A stretch of DNA of 64,000 nucleotides from positions 1,571,933 through 1,635,932 of the forward strand of contig NZ_LN851186.1 of assembly GCF_001243895.1 (NCBI RefSeq). The letters are read 5' to 3'. Both the position numbers and the translations under genes were made by a program. Under the pieces are notes generated by a model. It was not told where the DNA came from. It ran no database searches and worked only from the letters and a program-made list of their open reading frames with translations. Below are positions 1 to 8,359 of this stretch, one piece after another; within the stretch, counting starts at the first letter, position 1, and the number at the start of each line of letters is the position of its first letter. The DNA is from Bacillus testis (lineage in GTDB: Bacteria > Bacillota > Bacilli > Bacillales > DSM-1321).

Positions 1-86
1 CGTATTAATCCATGTTCTTGCATAACCTCATCCAAACGATTAATCTCCGCTTGAAGTTGCTCCAATCCAGTATCTTCAAATCTCAT
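1..86 (-). CDS. ylbA: YugN-like family protein (YlbA-like), 5' part only
   Basis: Only the first 28 or so codons are in the window; the gene runs off the left edge. The start is the ATG whose complement ends at 86, preceded on the minus strand by AAGGAGGG with good spacing. The visible N-terminus begins MRFEDTGLEQLQAEI and continues with an acidic, helical stretch. This resembles the start of the YugN-like family (B. subtilis YlbA/YugN), whose function is unknown. It is divergent from ylbC, as expected for the left end of the ylb region. The identification rests on a short stretch plus synteny. Confidence 0.7.
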   Translation of the reverse strand, partial: MRFEDTGLEQLQAEINRLDEVMQEHGLI

Positions 87-115
87 TTAAAACCCTCCTT
101 ATATTGCGCCCATGT

Positions 116-171
116 AAAAATATAAGGAAATATGTAAAAAATTATATACTATGCCAATATTTCCTTATTTT
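116..171. repeat. Inverted repeat between divergent ylbA-like gene and ylbC
   Basis: AAAATATAAGGAAATAT near 117-133 is mirrored by ATATTTCCTTATTTT at 157-171, around a 23-nt AT-rich spacer. It lies between two divergent genes, so it could be an operator or a weak hairpin. No known regulator motif is recognised. The remaining gap up to 424 shows no convincing gene. Confidence 0.4.
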
Positions 172-424
172 TATAATAGTATGAAAGGAAGGAAGTTGCA
201 ACGTACAGTTGGCGAGAATGGAAGAAATTCACCAAAGTGACATGATCCCGGGTGAAAAGCGCTATATTGATTAAGGGTGCTGCCTGTAGTAAAATAACAA
301 AAAAGTCATAAAGATTAAAAGGTTAATTATTCAGGTAGTCCGTGTAAATGAACATATATTCGATCTATTAACCTAAATGATCTAATACCCTTACATCATC
401 CGTATTTGAGAGGGGAGAAAATCT

Positions 425-1471
425 CTGAAAATCATTGGAAAGATTATTATTTTAGCAGTTATTGTGTTTATAGGCAGTCTTTATTTTGATAATAACGATA
501 AAGACCCGGCTTTGAACGATGAACGTTCTGCTAACCAAGTTCAGAACACAACCGGCCTGAACAAAAATATGAATGAAGTAGGTCGAAAACCTAGCAGCGG
601 GCTAGCTCTTTATGTGGGGGGCAGCAGTGCAGCTATTATAGATACCTTTGGCCAACCTGCCCGAAAAGATCCTTCCTCTTATGGCTATGACTGGTGGATA
701 TATAATGCTTCCCCGGAAGGATATATGCAGGTAGGCGTTAAGAATAACAAAGTTGTTACCATTTATGCTTTAGGGAAAAGGGCAAATGTGTCTCCCATTA
801 CAATCGGACAAAAAGTGGACGAGCTCTTCCGTTCCTTCAATCTGGAAACCACTATCGATCTTGAATGGGAAGGCAATTCTTATCGATTTGAATTATCAGA
901 AGAGGATCTTGGCATGCGGCCATTGGTAAAGGTCGGAGATGTATATGCCCAAGTCTATATCGATAAGTTTACCGGAAAAATATCAAGTGTCAGATTTTTG
1001 GATGTAGAAACGCTTGTTAAACAGCGGCCATATGAACTGATCTATCGAGGAAACCTTCCTAAAGATGAAGAGCTGTCGGAAGAGGATTGGAAGAAGATTC
1101 AAGCGGGAGATGAACAGCAAATCTTCGACATAACCAATGTTATTCGGGAGCGGTTTGGGCTCCATCCGGTAAAATGGGATGAAGCCACTAGCAAAGTAGC
1201 TTATCTTCATAGCCTGGATATGTATAAGGAAGACTACTTTTCACATGACTCGCCCGTATATGGCGATTTGGCTAAACGATTGCAGACAGGCAATGTTAAA
1301 TACCGGTTGGCGGGTGAAAATATCGCCGCCAAATATGTGGACGGGGTTGCAGCTTTTGAAGGCTGGCTCAATAGCAAAGGACACCGGGAAGCTTTATTGA
1401 ATAAGGAATTCACTTATTTGGGAGTGGGTGTCCATCAAAAATACTATACACAGAATTTCATTGAAAAATAA
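425..1471 (+). CDS. ylbC: CAP/SCP-domain exported protein YlbC
   Basis: An exported protein of the CAP (cysteine-rich secretory/PR-1) superfamily with the N-terminal CAP-associated domain found in Bacillus YlbC; its molecular role is unknown. The C-terminal third carries CAP signatures: AYLHSLDM, FSHDSP, GENIA and a WLNSKGHREALL block. The first in-frame ATG/GTG (GTG at 464) would cut through the signal anchor. I place the start at the CTG at 425, 7 nt after the Shine-Dalgarno AGGGGAG, giving LKIIGKIIILAVIVFIGSLY as a basic, hydrophobic N-terminus and 348 aa, close to B. subtilis YlbC. An in-frame TGA at 407 rules out a longer form. The gene is followed by a strong terminator. Confidence 0.85.
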   Translation: MKIIGKIIILAVIVFIGSLYFDNNDKDPALNDERSANQVQNTTGLNKNMNEVGRKPSSGLALYVGGSSAAIIDTFGQPARKDPSSYGYDWWIYNASPEGYMQVGVKNNKVVTIYALGKRANVSPITIGQKVDELFRSFNLETTIDLEWEGNSYRFELSEEDLGMRPLVKVGDVYAQVYIDKFTGKISSVRFLDVETLVKQRPYELIYRGNLPKDEELSEEDWKKIQAGDEQQIFDITNVIRERFGLHPVKWDEATSKVAYLHSLDMYKEDYFSHDSPVYGDLAKRLQTGNVKYRLAGENIAAKYVDGVAAFEGWLNSKGHREALLNKEFTYLGVGVHQKYYTQNFIEK

Positions 1472-1513
1472 GCAAAGAGGGCTGTCATATGTTACAGCCC
1501 TCTTTGCTTTTTA
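1470..1513 (+). terminator. Rho-independent terminator after ylbC
   Basis: A perfect 16-bp stem, AAGCAAAGAGGGCTGT (1470-1485) with ACAGCCCTCTTTGCTT (1494-1509), an 8-nt loop and a following T run. Confidence 0.9.
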
Positions 1514-1518
1514 GCATC

Positions 1519-1655
1519 AAGGTGAAACTTTGATGGGGGGGTTATCCTCCATTCCATCCATTCTATACAGTATTTAATTGAATCAACCTTGTTTTTTATT
1601 GCTTGGCCTTCCCTCAACACTTTTTTGGCTACGCTGCTATTGTAAAGTGGGAGGT
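1519..1655 (-). repeat. Dispersed hairpin element, copy A (minus strand)
   Basis: Read on the minus strand this stretch has the family layout. A stem-loop at its left end pairs CACTTT with AAAGTG. A GGTTGATTCAAT block follows, then a GG-rich/CCCCCC hairpin and the tail CAAAGTTTCACCTT. The same order and tail recur on the plus strand at about 3.47 and 14.7 kb, and a diverged form at 19.1 kb. A 69-codon open frame runs through it but lacks a ribosome binding site. It fills the ylbC-ylbD gap. Confidence 0.55.
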
Positions 1656-1766
1656 CAGAACGGGATAAAAAGACCATGCACTTTTTGGGGGAATCTTGCA
1701 TACGGTGTTTATAGGCGAAAGGTACTCATAGCTCTAAAACATAAATGAAGGCCGGGGTGAAAGTAT

Positions 1767-2186
1767 ATGGCAAATCCATCCTCATTATCACAATTTAAAT
1801 TGTTTGTAAGGAATCATCCCTTATTAGTGAAAGAAGTAAGAAGAGGCGTTTATACATGGCAGGAAATATATGAAGATTGGTTTTTGCTGGGGGAACAGCA
1901 TGAAGTATGGCAAGGATATGAGGGCGAAGGCACAGTAGCAATAGATGACAAGGGGACAGAGAATCCGCAACAGGAATCCGCACCAAGTGGTGAAAAGGAT
2001 ACGATGGCCGCAATCTTTGAATCTCTAAAAAATGTGGATGTTCAATCGATGCAAAAGCATGTGGCAAATCTAAGCCAGGCCCTTGGCGCTATTTCCGGGG
2101 TCATTTCTTCATTCCAAAAGGCACCTGAGCCGGACCAGCAATCGCCTTCGAAAAAACAGAAGCCTTTTTCGATGAAAAAGGATTGA
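1767..2186 (+). CDS. ylbD: YlbD-like putative spore coat protein
   Basis: A 139-aa protein of the YlbD_coat family, listed as a spore coat component in B. subtilis. The N-terminal 50 residues hold the conserved block FKLFVRNHPLLVKEVRRGVYTWQEIYEDWFLLGE. The rest is low-complexity, polar and Lys/Gln/Ser-rich, ending in a basic tail. ATG 1767 follows GGGGTG with suitable spacing. It is followed after 16 nt by ylbE, so the pair is probably co-transcribed. Coat location is inferred from the family, not seen in the sequence. Confidence 0.85.
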   Translation: MANPSSLSQFKLFVRNHPLLVKEVRRGVYTWQEIYEDWFLLGEQHEVWQGYEGEGTVAIDDKGTENPQQESAPSGEKDTMAAIFESLKNVDVQSMQKHVANLSQALGAISGVISSFQKAPEPDQQSPSKKQKPFSMKKD

Positions 2187-2202
2187 AGAGGAGGGGCTCG
2201 GA

Positions 2203-2439
2203 TTGCGGCAGGATATTTATGCGTGGATCAAAGAGAATGATGACCAATTAAAGTATTTACGGCTAAAGCCGTTATGGTACCGAAAGTTGACAAGAAATCC
2301 CCAGGATTATGAAAAATTCGGCACGGAGGCGGTTTTTCACTTTGAAAAATCAATCCCGCACCGTGTCAATAAACTGACGAATGGCGTCCAGGCTGCATCC
2401 ATGATGCTGAATCTATTGCAATCCATGAACGCAAAATGA
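2203..2439 (+). CDS. ylbE: YlbE-like protein
   Basis: A 78-aa protein of the YlbE-like family (function unknown, Bacillaceae). The start is TTG at 2203 behind AGAGGAGGGG. Characteristic stretches are IKENDDQLKYLRLKPLWYRKLTRNP near the N-terminus and FEKSIPHRVNKLTNGVQAASMMLNLL near the end. It is basic, and no signal peptide or membrane segment is visible. It sits directly after ylbD as in B. subtilis. Confidence 0.85.
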   Translation: MRQDIYAWIKENDDQLKYLRLKPLWYRKLTRNPQDYEKFGTEAVFHFEKSIPHRVNKLTNGVQAASMMLNLLQSMNAK

Positions 2440-2523
2440 TGATAAATAGGACTGATTGCAGGCAAGGCTGTTTCAATTCTTTGCTTTTCCATGGTACTAT
2501 AAAGGCAGGAGGTGAGTTTTTCT

Positions 2524-2964
2524 ATGCTTGCTACTATGGAAAGAGTAGAAATTTTGCAGCAAGGTGAAGAACTGGCACAAATGATCATCAATTCTGAAGT
2601 CGGAGAGAATTATCTGGCTTCATTATATACATTGCGTCAAGATAGGGAAGCTCAAGAAAAAATAAAGAGTTTCACTAAGATGAAGGAACGGTTCGAGGAA
2701 GTGCAACGATTCGGCAGATATCATCCAGACTATAAAACCATTAATTTGGAAACAAGAACAAAAAAGAGAGAGATGGACATGCATCCGTCTGTCATTGCAT
2801 TTAAACAAGCCGAAAATGCGCTTCAGGAGGTCCTGGACCAGGTTTCGGTCATTATCGCTCAGTCGGTTTCCCTTCATATTAAAACTCCTGGCGGGAATCC
2901 TTTCTTTGAGAGCGGTTGTTCAAGCGGCGGCTGTAGCAGTGGGGGCAGTTGCGGATGTTCTTAG
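2524..2964 (+). CDS. ylbF: RicF/YlbF, subunit of the RicA-RicF-RicT (Y-) complex
   Basis: A 146-aa homologue of YlbF (RicF). In B. subtilis it joins YmcA and YaaT in a complex that promotes RNase Y-dependent mRNA maturation and affects competence, biofilm formation and sporulation. The body is alpha-helical (Com_YlbF fold). The C-terminus is a Cys/Gly tail, GCSSGGCSSGGSCGCS, matching the Cys-rich end that in B. subtilis takes part in binding [4Fe-4S] clusters. A GTG at 2512 lies inside the AGGAGG site, so ATG 2524 (MLATMERVEIL) is preferred; it aligns with the B. subtilis N-terminus. Confidence 0.92.
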   Translation: MLATMERVEILQQGEELAQMIINSEVGENYLASLYTLRQDREAQEKIKSFTKMKERFEEVQRFGRYHPDYKTINLETRTKKREMDMHPSVIAFKQAENALQEVLDQVSVIIAQSVSLHIKTPGGNPFFESGCSSGGCSSGGSCGCS

Positions 2965-2992
2965 GCCCGGAGTGAAACCGGGTCTTTTTTTT
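2964..2992 (+). terminator. Terminator after ylbF
   Basis: Stem CCCGG/CCGGG (2966-2970 with 2978-2982) with a 7-nt loop, followed by TCTTTTTTTT. Confidence 0.8.
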
Positions 2993-3056
2993 CGCGAATA
3001 TCCATCCGAAATACAGCCAAGATCCCAGAAGCTGCTCCTCACTAAAGCAAATGCGG

Positions 3057-3086
3057 TTGAAACTTATTAGAAAATTATGCTACACT
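3057..3086 (+). promoter_or_regulatory. Sigma-A-type promoter for ylbG
   Basis: TTGAAA (3057-3062), an 18-nt spacer, TACACT (3081-3086). It lies 31 nt ahead of the ylbG start. Confidence 0.6.
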
Positions 3087-3116
3087 GTTTGTAAATAGAG
3101 TATAGGAGATTACAAT

Positions 3117-3392
3117 ATGATTGGTGCAAGACAAGGAATAATTGTATATTTACATACGTTGAAGCAGGTCAAGATGCTCAGACGATTCGGCAATATCCAT
3201 TATGTTTCAAAGAAGTTGAAATATGTGGTGCTTTATACGAATATGGCCGACATTGATTCAACGGTTGAAAAATTGAAATCCTATTCTTTTATTAAGAAAG
3301 TCGATGTGTCGCAGAAACCGTTTATTAAAACAGATTATGAAAACTCTAAACCGGATAAAGCGAAGGAATATGATTACAAGATGGGAATATAG
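3117..3392 (+). CDS. ylbG: YlbG, DUF2129 family
   Basis: A 91-aa basic protein of the YlbG/DUF2129 family, small cytosolic proteins of unknown function conserved in Bacillaceae and lactobacilli. Recognisable parts are the start MIGARQGIIVYLHTLKQVKMLRRFGNIHYVSKKLKYVVLYTN and the core IDSTVEKLKSYSFIKKVDVSQKPF. ATG 3117 follows a TAGGAGAT site. The gene has its own promoter and a probable terminator and lies between ylbF and rsmD as in B. subtilis, although two extra genes intervene here. Confidence 0.9.
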   Translation: MIGARQGIIVYLHTLKQVKMLRRFGNIHYVSKKLKYVVLYTNMADIDSTVEKLKSYSFIKKVDVSQKPFIKTDYENSKPDKAKEYDYKMGI

Positions 3393-3441
3393 AGAGCGGG
3401 AAAGCAAGTGATAGGCGAATCCGCTCCCTTGTATTCCTTTT
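3393..3441 (+). terminator. Probable terminator after ylbG
   Basis: GAGAGCGG pairs with CCGCTCCC around a 21-nt loop, followed within 10 nt by a T-rich run. It is weaker than the others. Confidence 0.5.
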
Positions 3442-3465
3442 TTTATGCCGTTTTTTCCATTATAA

Positions 3466-3580
3466 TGCCGATTCCCGCTTCAAATAATGCGCGAAGTAGG
3501 AGTCGGCAAATAAGAATTTGATCGGAAGTTTAATAAACGGCCAGTGGGGAATGAGGAATCTCCCGCCAAAGTTTCACTTT
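3466..3580 (+). repeat. Dispersed hairpin element, copy B
   Basis: It contains a long stem-loop of GCCGATTCCCGCTTC (3466-3480) with GAAGTAGGAGTCGGC and an 11-nt loop. A second hairpin pairs GTGGGGA with TCTCCCGC, followed by the tail AAAGTTTCACTTT ending at 3580. It shares architecture and tail with copies A (minus, 1519-1655) and C (14690-14822). It fills the gap between ylbG and the minus-strand gene at 3618. Confidence 0.6.
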
Positions 3581-3617
3581 CTGCTGCCAAACATCGAAGC
3601 CGGCCTCCTTGTTTGTT

Positions 3618-4025
3618 TTATGATAAAGGCGGCAGGTAGCGGTTCATCCGCAAGATGCCGATGAGGTATTGGAAATAAAGTTCTTTTTCTGCGAACAGAG
3701 TAGAAGGCTTTACGTCCAAAGTGATAATTTCCTTATTAAGATCTGCAGCCAGCTGTTCAAATAGTTGATAGCGTTTATTCGGTGTTTCAACGGGATCTGG
3801 CAATCCTTCCCGGCATATGTAAATAGGTTGGAAATTCCCTTCCGCGGCTGCGTTCATGACTATAGCAAGAGAGGTTGCTTTTTTTCCTTTTTTCTCGCAT
3901 TTGAGCGACAAAAGAAAACGGACGCGGTCTTTTGAAGCTCTGCCAAGCTCCAGCAATTCGTAAAGATCGGAATATCCTTCCCCAAGTTCTATAAAGCGCT
4001 GTATCAAAATATGATCCCCTTTCAA
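3618..4025 (-). CDS. Conserved Bacillaceae protein, DUF7147-like, unknown function
   Basis: A 135-aa cytosolic protein, convergent with ylbG. Conserved-looking stretches are IQRFIELGEGYSDLYELLELGR, FQPIYICREGLPDPVE and the C-terminal FAEKELYFQYLIGILRMNRYLPPL. I recall this family as DUF7147, sometimes mislabelled 'methylthioribose kinase'; it is far too short to be a kinase and has no nucleotide-binding motif. The start could also lie slightly downstream, near ILIQRF. No function can be given. Confidence 0.75.
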   Translation of the reverse strand: MKGDHILIQRFIELGEGYSDLYELLELGRASKDRVRFLLSLKCEKKGKKATSLAIVMNAAAEGNFQPIYICREGLPDPVETPNKRYQLFEQLAADLNKEIITLDVKPSTLFAEKELYFQYLIGILRMNRYLPPLS

Positions 4026-4166
4026 AATGCATTCAAGATAGCTTTACTGTAACATGAAAGCCCAAAAAAATGAAGAATTCTATAATTTGTAAACATTCAT
4101 GGTGCCTCTGCCCGGATGAATCTGGTAAATTAGTAATAGATTGAATACTATAAGGGGAAATTGATT

Positions 4167-5567
4167 ATGAAACGGCTATTATATACGTGCTTTTTAATAC
4201 TCCTTATATCCAGTTGTGTCATCATTTTTTTGCAATGGAATGTGTATTCCCAGGATAAGAAAGCCTTGGCTGAAAAGGCTACGCAGGATGTTAGGCAGCG
4301 ATTGCAGATCAATCAGGGCGGCCGCGGTTTGACAATCCGACATACTATTACGCATGTAAATAAAGGAGAATACCGCATCACAAATCCTCAGAATGTAGAT
4401 CTGTACATGAATGGCCAACAGCTAGCCGATCCATCCTTGTATATTCAAAAGGATGACCAAACCGTCACTTTTTCATACAGTTTGCCGTTTGATTCGGCAA
4501 TTAAAGAGAAATTGCTGATCAACTGGGCAATCAAGATGGAAGGTTTGGACGTCAAGAGTACCACTGTCGAAATCACTTCGCATTCTCCTTTCAAGGGTGT
4601 TTGGGCAGCCGGCGCCGCCCAAACAGGCAGAGCTGAAAAGGAATATATAGATTATTTTGTATTTGAGAAAAAGGGCGGTACCTTTCCCCTTTATTACCAA
4701 CAAGGCGATTTGAGTGTCAAAAAGTTGGCTAATGGGCTTTATCTCTATTATGAGAAAGGGATAGAAGCAGATTGGGATTTGGTTAGCTCGATTTTCACAC
4801 GTTTTCCTGATTTGAAGGATAAAGGGATCGTTGTCACATCGATGCATCCCGAGTACTTTTCTGACTCTATTTTTTTCTTGAAGAACATCAATAACAGTGC
4901 CTCCCTTCAGAAAAAAATCAATCAAGCCAATTTGGATCTTCTCTATCCTTTCAAAGCATCCAATGAGTCATGGCAGCAAGGCGTTCTGGAGGCATTAGCA
5001 AAAGGCGATGACAGTCCGTCTTCCTTAAAGAGCATAAAGATGGCAGCCAATTTAAGGGAAGCGTTATCTGAGGATGACATTTCCTTATTTCTTCGCCTTG
5101 TCAGGGCAGCAAGTAAACCGTTAAGCGCTGATCAATTGGACCAATTATTATCCAGCCTGACAGGTGATGACACTATATTTTTCCGAAGCAACAGAAACGG
5201 GCAGCTGCCTTTAGAACCGCTTTACCACAGCGATGAAAGATTACTGGAAGTGAATGGAGCCGAATTGGGGAATAGGATGATTGTATGCCGGTCCGAGGAG
5301 CTATATCCTTTGGCAGCTGTCATGGAAGCGGCGGGATATCAAACGATAGAAATGAATGCCAAAACCATCTTTGTTATCAAAAAAATGGACAGTTTACGGC
5401 TGTATGCGGATAAAAATATTTTTGTGTTGAACGGTAAAGATTATGCCATATCTGGAATACCAATCATAAAAGTGAACGGAGTAACTTATATCAGAAAAGA
5501 GTATTTGAAAACAATTTTTGGTGCCCTCATCAACGAGGGAAAAGATAAGATTACTTTGTCTATGTGA
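4167..5567 (+). CDS. Exported/membrane-anchored protein with C-terminal stalk-like domain, unknown function
   Basis: A 466-aa protein that I do not recognise by function. It begins MKRLLYTCFLILLISSCVIIFLQW, a signal anchor. The ISSC at residues 14-17 could pass as a lipobox, but hydrophobic residues continue after the Cys, so a membrane anchor is more likely. The middle is a polar ectodomain. The last 60 or so residues (LNGKDYAISGIPIIKVNGVTYIRKEYLKTIFG) resemble the copper-amine-oxidase N-terminal or 'stalk' domain of Firmicute surface proteins. ATG 4167 is preferred over TTG 4161 because it sits 8 nt after AAGGGGA. It is monocistronic with a terminator. Confidence 0.75.
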   Translation: MKRLLYTCFLILLISSCVIIFLQWNVYSQDKKALAEKATQDVRQRLQINQGGRGLTIRHTITHVNKGEYRITNPQNVDLYMNGQQLADPSLYIQKDDQTVTFSYSLPFDSAIKEKLLINWAIKMEGLDVKSTTVEITSHSPFKGVWAAGAAQTGRAEKEYIDYFVFEKKGGTFPLYYQQGDLSVKKLANGLYLYYEKGIEADWDLVSSIFTRFPDLKDKGIVVTSMHPEYFSDSIFFLKNINNSASLQKKINQANLDLLYPFKASNESWQQGVLEALAKGDDSPSSLKSIKMAANLREALSEDDISLFLRLVRAASKPLSADQLDQLLSSLTGDDTIFFRSNRNGQLPLEPLYHSDERLLEVNGAELGNRMIVCRSEELYPLAAVMEAAGYQTIEMNAKTIFVIKKMDSLRLYADKNIFVLNGKDYAISGIPIIKVNGVTYIRKEYLKTIFGALINEGKDKITLSM

Positions 5568-5582
5568 AAATAGGCAAAAAAA

Positions 5583-5615
5583 ACCCTGCAGATCTACTGC
5601 AGGGTCCTTCTATTT
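5583..5615 (+). terminator. Terminator after the 466-aa exported protein
   Basis: ACCCTGCA (5583-5590) pairs with TGCAGGGT (5598-5605), followed by a T/C-rich run. Confidence 0.75.
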
Positions 5616-5669
5616 CCTTTTGCCAAGGATTAGAAGGGAAAGGGAGAGGAGAAACCGGAGGAAGAACTT

Positions 5670-5720
5670 ATGGGGAAACGTAAGTCTTCTCCGCGGTTGG
5701 CAACAACATCCTTGATATAA
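5670..5720 (+). CDS. Possible 16-codon ORF with strong RBS
   Basis: ATG 5670 lies 8 nt after GGAGG and opens a 16-codon frame (MGKRKSSPRLATTSLI) that ends in TAA at 5718-5720. The same frame continues open for 32 more codons to TAA at 5817-5819 and includes an ATG at 5739. This could be a small protein, a leader peptide for rsmD, the remnant of a broken gene, or chance. No homologue is recognised. Confidence 0.25.
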   Translation: MGKRKSSPRLATTSLI

Positions 5721-5858
5721 GGTGCTGTTACTTATAGTATGACCCAAATCGGGGGCCTTATTCATTCATTATCGAATTCATTTCATATTGGCTTAGGTAA
5801 ATTGATTATGTTAGGATAAGGAAGATATGAATCTGTAGGTGAATAGTGGTGATATACA

Positions 5859-6416
5859 ATGAGAGTAGTTTCAGGAAGCTGTAAGGGGAGACCTTTGAAG
5901 GCTGTACCCGGTTCCACAACTAGACCAACTACCGATAAGGTGAAAGAGTCTCTTTTTAATATTATTGGCCCTTATTTTGAAGGCGGCCGAGTGTTGGATC
6001 TATTCGCAGGAAGCGGAGGCTTAGGCATTGAGGCTTTAAGCAGGGGGATGGACGAAGCAATCTTTATAGATAGAGAATTTAAAGCCATCACAACTATACG
6101 AAGCAACCTGGAAGCATGCCGTTTTACGGAGCGGGCTGAAGTATATAAAAATGACAGTGAAAGAGCGCTTAAGGCTCTGATGAAAAGAAACAAAAAGTTT
6201 GATCTTGTTCTTTTAGATCCGCCCTATAAACAACAAAAGTTAATCAGCATTATGTCCGTCATTGATGAAAACGGATTGCTTGAAGAAGATGGGGTCGTTG
6301 TTTGCGAGCACAGCAATGATGTAGAGCTGCCTGACCAAGTTGGCAGATTGTCTTTGTGGAGGCAGGAGACGTATGGCATGATTGTCATATCCATTTATAC
6401 TGCCGCCGTTGAGTAA
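5859..6416 (+). CDS. rsmD: 16S rRNA (guanine966-N2)-methyltransferase RsmD
   Basis: A 185-aa SAM-dependent methyltransferase that makes m2G966 in 16S rRNA (YlbH in B. subtilis). It starts MRVVSGSCKGRPLKAVPG as is usual for the family. The SAM-binding motif DLFAGSGGLG is at about 47-56 and the catalytic DPPY at 120-123. Length is typical. It sits 18 nt ahead of coaD, the classic rsmD-coaD pair, so they are probably co-transcribed. Confidence 0.96.
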   Translation: MRVVSGSCKGRPLKAVPGSTTRPTTDKVKESLFNIIGPYFEGGRVLDLFAGSGGLGIEALSRGMDEAIFIDREFKAITTIRSNLEACRFTERAEVYKNDSERALKALMKRNKKFDLVLLDPPYKQQKLISIMSVIDENGLLEEDGVVVCEHSNDVELPDQVGRLSLWRQETYGMIVISIYTAAVE

Positions 6417-6422
6417 AGGTAA

Positions 6423-6926
<504 letters not shown>

Positions 6927-6927
6927 C

Positions 6928-6969
6928 AAAAAGCTGTCTGTCCCTTCTGGGGACCGGCAGCTTTTTGGT
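6928..6969. terminator. Bidirectional terminator between coaD and ylbJ
   Basis: AAAAAGCTG (6928-6936) pairs with CAGCTTTTT (6958-6966), with further pairing of GTC/GAC inside. A/T runs on both sides let it serve both convergent genes. Confidence 0.85.
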
Positions 6970-6981
6970 TTTACCGGGCGA

Positions 6982-8178
6982 TTACATACGAACCTTTTTG
7001 CGGTAGAGAATATATACATATAGAGCAAGGAAGAAGATGGTCAAAACCGGGCCGGCTGAACTAATCGCCTGATACCAATCGTGGCTGGGGGTACCGACGA
7101 CCGGCATTGCGTTTGATGGCCTTCCCTGTAGAGTAAGCCCCTCATAGACTGGCTTCCAGATCAGCAATGTAATCAAGCTGGCGATGAAGCCGTGAATGAT
7201 CCTCGCGAAAAAAAAGGGGGCAAAACGGATATCTGTCTGGGCCAGTATGCTTGCCGCCTGTGCCTGTACACTTAGACCGCTGAACGCTAGAATGAAAGAA
7301 GTAATGATCGCTTGATGAAGCAATGAGACTCCGTGTATTCCGCTTGTCATTTGGGAACCAAGCGTCATTTCGAATAATCCTGCTACAAGAGGTATGCTGA
7401 AATCAGCCGGCAAATGGAAGAGCCCCAAAATAAAGCTGAAGCATGACGCCAATATGTCTGTAATATTCATGATGTATAAAAGCTTGTTAATGACTGAAAA
7501 TAAAATAATAAATCCGCCTATTAGAAGCAATGTTTCAATAGACGAGGAAACGGCATCCCCCAAAATTCTGCCGAACGGCCGTTTTTCCTTAATGCGGGTA
7601 CGGTGCATTTCGCCTAGGGCCTGTTTAATGGAAGGAGTCTTTTTTCTCTCATCGCGTTTCTTTTCCTTGCCATAAAAACGCATAATCAAGCCGACTATAA
7701 AGTTACCGGCATAATGGGCGATGGCCAGCACGATCCCTATTTTAGGATTTTGGAAAAAACCGATTGAGACTGCTCCGAAAATAAACAGGGGATTTGAAGA
7801 GTTTGTGAAGGAGACAAGCCTTTCCGCCTCTATCTTAGTGATTTGATTTTCATTGCGTAGCCTTGCAGTCAATTTAGCCCCGGACGGATAGCCTGAAGCC
7901 ATGCCCATCGCCCACACAAACCCACCGACTCCCGGCACTTTGAATAACGGCCTCATTAACGGTTCGAGCAGGACACCAATGAAGGCTACAACACCGAAAG
8001 AAATAAGTATTTCTGAGATGATATAAAATGGCAAGAGGGAAGGGAAGACGATTTCCCACCACATATTTAAACCGCGTATACTTGCTTCGAGCGATGGCTG
8101 CGGGAACTTTATGAGAGCCCCTGCAAGCGTGACGGTACTTAGAGCCAGCGCAATGGTTTTAATATAAGATTTATTCAC
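6982..8178 (-). CDS. ylbJ: Sporulation integral membrane protein YlbJ
   Basis: A 398-aa polytopic membrane protein (about eight hydrophobic segments) of the YlbJ family with two Gate-type nucleoside-recognition-like halves. In B. subtilis ylbJ is made under sigma-E in the mother cell and is needed for heat-resistant spores. Conserved stretches include WWEIVFPSLLPFYIISEILISFG near residue 45, GGFVWAMGMASGYPSGAKLTARLR near 85-108, and the late block SFILAFSGLSVQAQAASILAQTDIRFAPFFFARIIHG. It is convergent with coaD. The transported solute, if any, is unknown. Confidence 0.93.
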   Translation of the reverse strand: MNKSYIKTIALALSTVTLAGALIKFPQPSLEASIRGLNMWWEIVFPSLLPFYIISEILISFGVVAFIGVLLEPLMRPLFKVPGVGGFVWAMGMASGYPSGAKLTARLRNENQITKIEAERLVSFTNSSNPLFIFGAVSIGFFQNPKIGIVLAIAHYAGNFIVGLIMRFYGKEKKRDERKKTPSIKQALGEMHRTRIKEKRPFGRILGDAVSSSIETLLLIGGFIILFSVINKLLYIMNITDILASCFSFILGLFHLPADFSIPLVAGLFEMTLGSQMTSGIHGVSLLHQAIITSFILAFSGLSVQAQAASILAQTDIRFAPFFFARIIHGFIASLITLLIWKPVYEGLTLQGRPSNAMPVVGTPSHDWYQAISSAGPVLTIFFLALYVYILYRKKVRM

Positions 8179-8359
8179 CTAACAGGCCTCCTATGAAAAG
8201 TGGAATCTTTGCAGGTTTCCCGAGCAATGGTACACTGATTTACATATATATGTATAAACGGTGTAAGAGCCTTGTCCTCTTACACAAATATACGCTTCAA
8301 GGATGTTTTTAGAACATCTGGCACTCATATTCATGATAAGATGAAAGGAGATTTTATAG

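Noticed and set aside
181-275. Short frames between the ylbA-like gene and ylbC, including one ending MARMEEIHQSDMIPGEKRYID
   Set aside because: Overlapping frames of about 20 codons without a convincing start; could be a gene remnant but cannot be supported.
1492-1701. Minus-strand 69-codon frame through repeat copy A
   Set aside because: No ribosome binding site, and it covers the hairpin-rich repeat; copies B-D do not keep the frame.
4473-4925. Minus-strand open frame of 150 codons within the 466-aa gene
   Set aside because: The plus-strand frame has a signal anchor, a ribosome binding site and a terminator; the antisense frame has none.
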